The position numbers and the translations under genes are program-made. DNA of 64,000 bases from Phycisphaeraceae bacterium (GTDB taxonomy: Bacteria; Planctomycetota; Phycisphaerae; Phycisphaerales; SM1A02), in assembly GCA_015709595.1 (NCBI GenBank), contig CP054178.1:3167205-3231204 (forward strand). Direction: 5' to 3'. This document shows positions 7,723 through 13,984 of the stretch, piece by piece. The notes beneath the pieces were generated by a model. It was not told the origin of the DNA, searched no databases, and saw only the letters and a list, made by a program, of their open reading frames with translations. How positions within the stretch are numbered: the stretch's first letter is position 1; each line of letters opens with the position of its first letter.

Positions 7723-7768
7723 CCGCCCCCCCACATGAAGCCACCACATGACCAAGGACCACACCACC

Positions 7769-8119
7769 ATGACGACGCCAACCACCAACACCACGCCCCG
7801 AAGCACGCCACGCATGACGCCCGACGAAGTGCGCGACGCGATTCGCGCTGCCTTCCGCAATCTCCGGGGGCGCGGCTACTTCTGCCGCATGAACTTCACC
7901 TGCTGCTCGACCTGCGCCTGGTACGAGGTGCCCGAGGGCCGCGCGGGCAAGGTCGTCTTCTACCACCGCCAGGACGCCCAGCATCTCGCCGAGGACGGCT
8001 GCTGCATGCTCGGCTGGTCCGGCGACGGCCAGGAGATCTGCGAGGCCCTGCGCGAGGCAGGACTGAAGGTCGAGTGGAACGGCAGCAGCGACACCCGCAT
8101 CCAGGTCGCGAGCCACTGA
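7769..8119 (+). CDS. DUF6891-like protein
   Basis: A 116-residue protein. The conserved part begins near residue 15 ('MTPDEVRDAIRAAFRNL') and contains the cysteine cluster 'RMNFTCCSTCAWYEV', then 'VVFYHRQDAQHLAEDG' and a C-terminal 'EALREAGLKVEWNGS'. This pattern matches the uncharacterised DUF6891 family. ATG 7769 is preferred by its AAGGA site and by similarity to the leaders of the preceding genes; ATG 7748 would add seven residues. A C7-ACAT tract follows the stop codon immediately. Confidence 0.6.
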   Translation: MTTPTTNTTPRSTPRMTPDEVRDAIRAAFRNLRGRGYFCRMNFTCCSTCAWYEVPEGRAGKVVFYHRQDAQHLAEDGCCMLGWSGDGQEICEALREAGLKVEWNGSSDTRIQVASH

Positions 8120-8203
8120 CCCCCCCACATCACCACGAACCAACACCCACGACCCGGCGCGTGCCGGGCGGGGATCACACACCCTCCTACCAGGAGATGC
8201 ATC

Positions 8204-8782
8204 ATGTCGAAGAAGCGCAACACCACCAAGTCGTCCCTCCGCAAGAACGACCGGCCCAAGGGCAGCGAGCCCGCCAGCCGGGCCACCATCGACAAGGCCC
8301 GCGCCGAGATCACGAAGAAGTGGGCCGAGTCCGAGGCGGCAGCCAAGGCCAACGGCACGGCGGAACTCGACCGCGTGCCGATGGTCGCCCTTGGGGCGAA
8401 CGGGGCGAAGAAGGGCCGCAAGGCCAGCAAGGACGCCACCGACGCGAGCGACGCGACGGGGGCCAACGTCGGCGGCCCCAAGGCCAAGACGCCGAAGGCC
8501 CCCCGGACGCCCAAGACCCCCCGGACTCCGAAGGAACCCAAGCCCAAGCGCCTCAGCGGGCTGGACCTGGCGGCCAAGGTGCTGGCCGAGGCGGGCGAGC
8601 CGCTCAACGCCAAGACCATCGCCGAGCGCGCCATCGCGGCCGGCTGGAAGACCAGCGGGGCCACACCGCACGCCACGCTCTACGCCGCCATCATCCGCGA
8701 GATCGCGGCCAAGGGACGCGAGGCGCGCTTCACCAAGAAGGACCGTGGCCTGTTCGCCTCGAACGCGAAGGGAGGTGCGTGA
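8204..8782 (+). CDS. HARE-HTH domain protein
   Basis: A 192-residue protein in two parts. Residues 1-115 are Lys/Ala/Pro-rich and probably disordered, with proline-lysine repeats ('[16 protein letters not shown]'). Residues 118-188 form a HARE-type winged helix: '[18 protein letters not shown]', '[13 protein letters not shown]', '[16 protein letters not shown]', ending '[12 protein letters not shown]'. Such domains bind DNA in chromatin-like or restriction proteins. Its stop lies 3 bp before the next start, inside an 18-bp junction repeated at 9053. Confidence 0.75.
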   Translation: MSKKRNTTKSSLRKNDRPKGSEPASRATIDKARAEITKKWAESEAAAKANGTAELDRVPMVALGANGAKKGRKASKDATDASDATGANVGGPKAKTPKAPRTPKTPRTPKEPKPKRLSGLDLAAKVLAEAGEPLNAKTIAERAIAAGWKTSGATPHATLYAAIIREIAAKGREARFTKKDRGLFASNAKGGA

Positions 8783-8785
8783 GCC

Positions 8786-9064
8786 ATGAAGATCACCGAC
8801 GTTGAAATCGGAGGGCGATACATCGCCAAGGTCTCGGGCCAGATGACCACGGTCAGGGTGCTGGCCATCCTCGAGGTGCCGCCCGCCTGGCACACGCCCG
8901 GCAGCACGCGTTGGCAGAAGCGCATCGATGTGGTCAACGAGCGCACCGGCCGCCAACTCACCTTCCGCTCTGCAGCGCGGCTGCGCCGCCGAACCCCCGG
9001 AATGGGGGCCGGAACGGGGGCGGGGGCAAGGGCGGCCGCGCCTCAACCGGAAGGAGGTGCGTGA
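8786..9064 (+). CDS. Small uncharacterised protein
   Basis: A 92-residue product ('MKITDVEIGGRYIAKVSGQM...') whose first 70 residues look like a small beta-rich domain ('VRVLAILEVPPAW', 'KRIDVVNERTGRQLTFRSA'), followed by a Gly/Ala-rich tail. Similar short proteins beginning 'I.D.E.G..Y.A.VSG....V' occur in planctomycete accessory DNA; no function is known. GGAGG lies 10 bp before ATG 8786. Confidence 0.55.
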   Translation: MKITDVEIGGRYIAKVSGQMTTVRVLAILEVPPAWHTPGSTRWQKRIDVVNERTGRQLTFRSAARLRRRTPGMGAGTGAGARAAAPQPEGGA

Positions 9065-9067
9065 GCC

Positions 9068-9421
9068 ATGCCGCACGACCTCGACGAGACCTTCGCGGTC
9101 TTGGAACGCATCATGGTCCGCGACGTGCGGCCCCGGCGCGGCACGCCCTACCGCCACACCTGCGACTTGGATGTGTACGAGGCGGTGGTCCACGCGATCG
9201 ATGACCTCGACGGCGGCTCGTTTACCGTCGAGACGCTGCGTGGGGCCACGGGGCTGCCCTTCACGCAGATCAACGTCACGCTGGCGTTCCTGCGGGAGCG
9301 CGGCATCGTGGTCGAGACGCTGCGGCGCAAGACCGTGGCGGCCAGCGAGTCGATCCACCTCGACGCCATGACCGAGTGGCATGCGCTGCGGGAGAAGGGG
9401 CCACCGCCGCACGCGACGTAG
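9068..9421 (+). CDS. Small winged-helix-like protein
   Basis: A 117-residue acidic protein. The C-terminal part suggests a winged helix ('FTVETLRGATGLPFTQINVTL', 'LRERGIVVETLRRKTV'). It starts 3 bp after the preceding stop, within the copied GGAGGTGCGTGAGCCATG junction, so translation is probably coupled. It is the last gene before two tandem terminators. Confidence 0.55.
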   Translation: MPHDLDETFAVLERIMVRDVRPRRGTPYRHTCDLDVYEAVVHAIDDLDGGSFTVETLRGATGLPFTQINVTLAFLRERGIVVETLRRKTVAASESIHLDAMTEWHALREKGPPPHAT

Positions 9422-9447
9422 CCGCCCTCGCCGCCACGTGCCCTCTA

Positions 9448-9479
9448 CCCCACCGACCCCCCCGGACGGTGGGGTTTTC
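9448..9479 (+). terminator. Rho-independent terminator
   Basis: CCCCACCG (9448-9455) pairs with CGGTGGGG (9467-9474) and is followed by TTTTCT. Confidence 0.7.
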
Positions 9480-9488
9480 TGCGGACAG

Positions 9489-9508
9489 AGCGCCAAGTGG
9501 CGCTTTTC
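9489..9508 (+). terminator. Second tandem terminator
   Basis: AGCGCC-AAGT-GGCGCT (9489-9504) is followed by TTTCC, 10 bp after the first terminator's T tract. Confidence 0.6.
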
Positions 9509-9574
9509 CTTCGGAACGTCACTTGAAGCGCAAGCATCACCAAGCCCGAGGGGAACATCGGGCCGGGCCGGGTG

Positions 9575-9691
9575 ATGATGAACATCGAGATCGGCGCGCG
9601 GCGGCCCATCATCCTTGGCGATCACGGCGCGATCATCAAGCGGCGCTGGTCGATGATCGGCGAGCAGCACGGCAGGATCATCACGTCGTGA
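9575..9691 (+). CDS. Possible 38-residue microprotein
   Basis: A short frame from ATG 9575 (or 9578) encodes a peptide beginning 'MMNIEIGARRPIILGDHGAI' and ending 'WSMIGEQHGRIITS'. Nearly all codons end in G or C, including many ATC isoleucines, which looks like real coding sequence of this genome. No good ribosome binding site is visible, and the frame is open back to 9527. It lies between the tandem terminators and the 3' end of the methyltransferase gene. The function is unknown. Confidence 0.35.
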   Translation: MMNIEIGARRPIILGDHGAIIKRRWSMIGEQHGRIITS

Positions 9692-9723
9692 TGGTGCACG
9701 ATCATCATCCGCGAGCCCGCGCA

Positions 9724-11094
9724 TCATCGCATGTGCTCCTCGCGCGGCCTCATGGGGATCGGGCTCTTGCCCGTGCGCTGCAGCACCGCGGGCTTGCCGG
9801 TGAACCGCTGGTAGCGATCGCAAATGAGGTCGGCGTACAGTGGATCGAGCTCCATGAGGAACCCGCGCCGGCCCTGCTGTTCGCAGGCGATGAGGGTCGA
9901 GCCGCTGCCGCCGAAGAGATCGAGGACGTTCTCGCCGGGTTTGGACGAGTAGACAATCGAACGTGCCGCCAGCTCCACGGGCTTGGCCGTCAAATGCTCC
10001 ATCTGGTTGGGCGGGATCTTCTTGACGGGCCAGACGTTGGAGATGTTGTTGGGGCCGAAGAACTGGTGGCCCGCCCCCTCGCGCCAGCCATACCACGCAT
10101 GCTCGCAGTCGTTCATGAAGTCCTTGCGGCCGAGGACCGGATGGCCCTTCACCCAGGTGATGCCTTGGGCGAAGTACAGGCCGCACTCGGCCAGCGCGCT
10201 GCAGTAGTTGGCCCAATTGGCATACCCGCCCCAGATGTAGAAGCATCGCCCCGGCAGCAGGACGCGGGCGATGTTGCCGAACCACGCCAGGAGGATCTTG
10301 TCGAAGTCCGCGCCGGCCAGGAAGTCGTTGGCCAGGGGCCGGTCCTTGGCGCGCATCTGCTTGTGGGTGGCCTTGGGCTTGCCCTGGCGGGCATCATCGA
10401 ACCCCTGCAGATGCGCCTTGGCCTTGGCGATGGCGGGCAGCGCCTTCGAGCCCGCCGCCCGGGCGTTGTTGCTTCGCGGCTCGAGGTTGATGCCATAGGG
10501 CGGATCGGTGTTGACCAGATGCACCGGCGCGCCATCGAGCAGACGATCCACATCCTCCGGCTTGGAGGAGTCGCCGCAGAGCAGACGATGGTTGCCGAGC
10601 ATCCACAGGTCGCCGGGCCGAGTGACCGCCTCTTCCGGCGGCTCGGGGATGTCGTCGGGGTCGACCAGGCCGGGGTTGCTGCCCGCGTTGAGGAGGCGCT
10701 CGATCTCGGCGGGCGAGAAGCTCGTGAGCTCCAGATCGAAGCCCATCGTCTTGAGCTCGGCGAGCTCCAGCGGCAGGAGGTCGAAGTCCCAGCCGGACAG
10801 CGTGGCCGTCTGGTTGTCGGCGATGCGGTAGGCCTTGATCTGGGCCTCGCTCAACCCCCTGGCGATGTGGACGGGCACGGTCTTCAGTCCCAGCTTCAGG
10901 GCCGCCTTGTAGCGGGTGTGGCCGACGATGATGACGCCGTGCTCATCGGTGACGATGGGCTGGCGGAAGCCGTAGGACACGATCGACTGGGCGACGTCAT
11001 CCACGCCCGCATCGTTCTTGCGGGGGTTCTTGTCGTAGGGCTTGAGCCATTCGATCGGCCGCTCTTCGACGATCAGCTCGGTGGTGGTCTTCAT
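9724..11094 (-). CDS. ParB-like domain fused to DNA methyltransferase
   Basis: A 456-residue fusion. Residues 8-95 form a ParB/sulfiredoxin-like N domain ('IEWLKPYDKNPRKND', 'VIIVGHTRYKAALKLG', 'AYRIADNQ'). Residues 165-435 are a beta-class N4/N6 methyltransferase with DPPY at 197-200 and the SAM motif 'LDLFGGSGST' near 395. Such fusions are common in phages and plasmids, where they probably modify the element's own DNA. ATG 11094 follows GGAGG by 7 bp. It is the last gene of the minus-strand replication module. The target sequence cannot be read from the protein. Confidence 0.88.
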   Translation of the reverse strand: MKTTTELIVEERPIEWLKPYDKNPRKNDAGVDDVAQSIVSYGFRQPIVTDEHGVIIVGHTRYKAALKLGLKTVPVHIARGLSEAQIKAYRIADNQTATLSGWDFDLLPLELAELKTMGFDLELTSFSPAEIERLLNAGSNPGLVDPDDIPEPPEEAVTRPGDLWMLGNHRLLCGDSSKPEDVDRLLDGAPVHLVNTDPPYGINLEPRSNNARAAGSKALPAIAKAKAHLQGFDDARQGKPKATHKQMRAKDRPLANDFLAGADFDKILLAWFGNIARVLLPGRCFYIWGGYANWANYCSALAECGLYFAQGITWVKGHPVLGRKDFMNDCEHAWYGWREGAGHQFFGPNNISNVWPVKKIPPNQMEHLTAKPVELAARSIVYSSKPGENVLDLFGGSGSTLIACEQQGRRGFLMELDPLYADLICDRYQRFTGKPAVLQRTGKSPIPMRPREEHMR

Positions 11095-11152
11095 GGTGGT
11101 GCCTCCGTGCAGCCGCGTTTGCGGGGGCGCTTCGTGCGCTGCGGCGTGCGGG

Positions 11153-11569
11153 TCAGGGGTTGCGGTGTGAGAGCGCCTTCCACATGCGCCGCTGCGTGCG
11201 CCAGTCGATCTCGGCGGCGATGGGGCGCAGGTCGTGTTCGGAAATGGCGGTATCGCCGGGCAGGGCGAGGACGGCCTCCTGGATGTCGGGGGCGAGGTTG
11301 AGGAGCGCCGTGATCTGGCTCACGCGGGCTCGCGTGACGCCGCCCACGTTCGCCACCGCCGCGTACCCCCCCACGTGGCCCCCCACGTCGCCCCGCTGGA
11401 CGAGGTCGTCGATCCGATACGCCAGGGCCAACAGACGGGCGACACGGGGCGTTCTGCCGACGGGCGTCGAGCGGGTAGCGTCCGAGTCGTGGCGGCTAGG
11501 CCGCTGGCGGCGTGGGGACGCGAAGGTGATGCGGCGCTCGATGGTGAGTTCGGTGGTAGGCGTGGTCAT
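11153..11569 (-). CDS. KorB/ParB-type HTH protein next to recombinase
   Basis: A 138-residue protein. The basic N-terminal segment is followed by an HTH near residues 45-95 ('PRVARLLALAYRIDDLV', 'VTRARVSQITALLNLAPDI') and a C-terminal helical part ('RTQRRMWKAL'). Similar proteins typically sit beside large serine recombinases. GAGGGA precedes ATG 11569; an alternative ATG at 11593 overlaps the recombinase stop as ATGA. The usual linker between the two halves is altered by an inserted 'VGGHVGG', encoded by two copies of the poly-G/ACGT motif seen in intergenic spots nearby. Confidence 0.65.
   Translation of the reverse strand: MTTPTTELTIERRITFASPRRQRPSRHDSDATRSTPVGRTPRVARLLALAYRIDDLVQRGDVGGHVGGYAAVANVGGVTRARVSQITALLNLAPDIQEAVLALPGDTAISEHDLRPIAAEIDWRTQRRMWKALSHRNP
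11366..11384. repeat. C7-ACGTGG-C6 tract inside a gene
   Basis: C7 (11366-11372) and C6 (11379-11384) are separated by ACGTGG and followed by ACGTCG. This is the same motif as in the intergenic tracts at 4486 and 6560, here within the coding sequence of the HTH protein and kept in frame. Confidence 0.55.
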
Positions 11570-11589
11570 GGCGATTCCCTCGTGGCTGG

Positions 11590-13167
11590 TCATGCGGCGT
11601 CTGCGGTGGCGATGGCAATGGCGTCGTCACCACCGCCGAGGGCGCGGATGCCGGTCGGGTTAAAGGTGATTCGGCATGTGTTCTCGACGCGATCGACGAC
11701 CACGCGCTCGACGAGGAGGTGCAGAACGCGCGCCTGCTCGCGCGGGCTGAGCACCGACCACATCGTGTCGAACTCGGCCAGCGCCGCCGCGACCTCGCGT
11801 TCGCTCACGGTCGTTTCGCGCAGCGCGGCCTCCTCGTCACCCAGGGCGGCGACACGGCGATTGGCGGCGTGGATCTGCTGGTGGAGGTCGCCAAGGTGGG
11901 CGGCGTCCCCCGTGCGTTTGACGGCCGCGTGGTGGCGGCGGAGTTCGCGCGAGAGGATCGTGCGTTCGTGGTCAATCTCGGTGAGCCGCCCCCGGACGGC
12001 GGCGTTGGCTGCGGCGAAAGTCGAAGCGACGACGGTCGGGTCGCGGCCGATGCACTTGATCTCCTGGACGACGAAGCGTTCGAGGTCGCCTGCGGGCACC
12101 GACTTCGTCGGGCATGCCTGCCACCCGCGCTTCTGGGCGGCGAGGCAGGTGTAGTAGCGGTATCGCGTTGTGCCCCTGGTGGTGAACGAGTGCGCCATCG
12201 CCCCGCCGCAGTGGGCGCACTGGACGAGGCCCTTGAGCAGTGCGCCGCTCGTGTTCCTGGCGACGTGCCCGCCGCCGGAGCGGCGCTGCTGTTCGAGGCG
12301 GAGTTGCACGCGGTCCCACACATCCTTTGAGATGATGGCCTCGTGCTCGCCGTCGAAGACTTGGTCGTGGTGGCGCACGAGGCCGATGTACGTCGCGTTG
12401 GTCAGGAGGGCGTGGAGGCGGCATTTGTCGAGCGCCGCGCCGCCGCGGGGCTTGCCGGTCCTGGTCGTCCACCGCTTCGTGGTCCAGCCGAGTTCTGCGA
12501 GTGCCTTGGCAACTTCGATCAGCGAGCCGCGTTCGAGGTAGAGCGCGAAGATGCGTCGAACTTGTTCGGCCTCGGCGGCGTTGACGACGAGCCGCGAGCC
12601 GGTCTTGTCGCTGACTACGTCGTAGCCGAGCAGCGGCGCGCCGCCGGCCCACTTCCCTTTGCGCCTCGCGGCCGCGATCTTGTCGCGCGTTCTCTCGCTG
12701 GCGTGGTCCCGTTCCAGTTGGGCGACCGCGACCATGATGTGCAGCGTGAACTTGCCCATCGCACCGGTCGTCTGGATGCTTTGCGTGACGCTCGCCAGGC
12801 CGACGCGATGCTCTTCGAGGAAATCGAGGATGGCGAGGAAGTCGCGCGCGTTGCGGCTGAGTCGATCCAGTTTGTAGATGACCACCACATCGACCTTGCC
12901 CGCGATGATGTCCTGCTTCAGTCGCTGGAAGGCGGGCCGGTCGGTGTTGCCGCCCGAGTACCCCCCGTCGTCGTACTTCTCGGGCAGGCACACCCAGCCC
13001 TCGCCCTTCTGGCTGGCGATGAACGCCTCGCCGCTCTCGCGCTGGGCATGAAGCGAGTTGAAGTCGAGGCCGAGCCCCTGCTCCGAGGACTTGCGGGTGT
13101 AGATGGCGCAGCGAACGACCGTGGTCGCATTGGCGCTGGCCTCGGCTCGTCTGGTCTGGCGGTTCAT
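11590..13167 (-). CDS. Large serine recombinase
   Basis: A 525-residue site-specific recombinase. The resolvase domain opens with 'AIYTRKSSEQ', giving the nucleophile Ser at about 27, and continues with 'YDDGGYSGGNTDRPAFQRL' and 'VVVIYKLDRLSRNARDFL'. A recombinase domain ('PLLGYDVVSD...') and a zinc ribbon ('LVQCAHCGGAM' near 325) follow, then a coiled C-terminus. It probably integrates or excises the element. ATG 13167 overlaps the stop of the DUF2924 gene (ATGA), and its own stop overlaps the upstream alternative start of the next gene. Confidence 0.93.
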   Translation of the reverse strand: MNRQTRRAEASANATTVVRCAIYTRKSSEQGLGLDFNSLHAQRESGEAFIASQKGEGWVCLPEKYDDGGYSGGNTDRPAFQRLKQDIIAGKVDVVVIYKLDRLSRNARDFLAILDFLEEHRVGLASVTQSIQTTGAMGKFTLHIMVAVAQLERDHASERTRDKIAAARRKGKWAGGAPLLGYDVVSDKTGSRLVVNAAEAEQVRRIFALYLERGSLIEVAKALAELGWTTKRWTTRTGKPRGGAALDKCRLHALLTNATYIGLVRHHDQVFDGEHEAIISKDVWDRVQLRLEQQRRSGGGHVARNTSGALLKGLVQCAHCGGAMAHSFTTRGTTRYRYYTCLAAQKRGWQACPTKSVPAGDLERFVVQEIKCIGRDPTVVASTFAAANAAVRGRLTEIDHERTILSRELRRHHAAVKRTGDAAHLGDLHQQIHAANRRVAALGDEEAALRETTVSEREVAAALAEFDTMWSVLSPREQARVLHLLVERVVVDRVENTCRITFNPTGIRALGGGDDAIAIATADAA

Positions 13168-13721
13168 GCGCTCACCGCCTTTCCGCCCGTCAGCCCGAAG
13201 AACAGGCGGCCGTTCCACTTCGCGCCGGTGATCGCGTGGGCGACGGCGCTGAGCGAGCGGTACCGCCGCCCGTCGTACTCGAAGCCCTCGGAGGGATCGA
13301 GGACCAGCACATCCAGCCGCTTGCCGCGATAGACCCGCGTCAGTGTCGTGCCGGGGGTGAGGTTGTCAGGGGCGGTGGCGGTCGTGGAGACGGCGGCGCG
13401 CGGGCTCGGCCCAATCCGCCCGACGACAGTGCGCGTCTGAGCGGGCGGCATGCGTGGCGGCGTGGTGCGCAGGTCGCCATCGTCGGCCATCGCCAGCGCG
13501 CACTGCCTCAAGCGATCGGCACGCTCGACGAGGTCGCCCTCGGCGAGGCATTGGAGTCGCCAGGCAATCCGGCGTCGCAGCCAGACGGCGTTGCCGGCGC
13601 GCGTCGGCTCACCGAAGACCTCGGCGTACTTCGCGCGAAGTTGGCTCGGCGTCATGTGTGCGAGCGTGGCGATCTCGCGGTGGACCGTGGCGCGTGCGGT
13701 CGTGGTCGTGGTCGATCCCAT
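13164..13721 (-). CDS. DUF2924 family protein
   Basis: A 185-residue protein with the DUF2924 pattern: 'IATLAHMTPSQLRAKYAEVF', 'WLRRRIAWRLQCLAEGDL', then after a linker 'LTRVYRGKRLDVLVL', 'FEYDGRRYRSLSAVAHAITG' and the end 'WNGRLFFGL'. The family is nearly always encoded just before a large serine recombinase, and is probably an accessory DNA-binding partner. Two adjacent ATGs (13724, 13721) follow AAGGAG; the second has better spacing. Confidence 0.85.
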   Translation of the reverse strand: MGSTTTTTARATVHREIATLAHMTPSQLRAKYAEVFGEPTRAGNAVWLRRRIAWRLQCLAEGDLVERADRLRQCALAMADDGDLRTTPPRMPPAQTRTVVGRIGPSPRAAVSTTATAPDNLTPGTTLTRVYRGKRLDVLVLDPSEGFEYDGRRYRSLSAVAHAITGAKWNGRLFFGLTGGKAVSA

Positions 13722-13984
13722 CATGCATCTCCTTGCAGCGTGGGCGACGCGTGGGCCTCTCCGAGAGCGCCGGACGCGTCAACCCGTGTGGTGGGACCAC
13801 AAGGGCGACTCGGGGCACACACCTCAAGGCCGAGTTGGGAGGAATCCGAGGGGATTCCGGCAGATGGCCCGGGGGCCGCCTCGCCCGCCGGGGCGGCGTC
13901 GATGGCGCGGCGGCGGAGACGCAGGACGGCGAGGGCGAGGACAGTGGTAAGGTCGTCGATGATCTGGTCGGCGTTTGCGGTCAT
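13721..13984 (-). CDS. Small protein between primase and DUF2924 genes
   Basis: An 87-residue protein with a helical start ('MTANADQIIDDLTTVLALAV', then 'LRLRRRAIDAAP') and a disordered tail. The gene overlaps the primase stop by four bases (ATGA) and the DUF2924 start region at its other end, so it is placed as a translated link in the operon. No domain was recognised. Helical small proteins at this position appear to be usual in this kind of module, but that is recalled, not checked. Confidence 0.55.
   Translation of the reverse strand: MTANADQIIDDLTTVLALAVLRLRRRAIDAAPAGEAAPGPSAGIPSDSSQLGLEVCAPSRPCGPTTRVDASGALGEAHASPTLQGDA

Noticed and set aside
6584-10285. A 1233-codon open frame on the minus strand
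   Set aside because: Only its last 104 codons look real (zinc ribbon, own ribosome site). The rest lies antisense to clearly coded plus-strand genes at 7055-9421 and overlaps the methyltransferase gene in another frame; it reads as Arg/Gly/Pro-rich filler.
9376-11301. A 641-codon plus-strand frame opposite the methyltransferase gene
   Set aside because: It mirrors the minus-strand ParB-methyltransferase gene, which has all family motifs. High GC leaves few stops in antisense frames.
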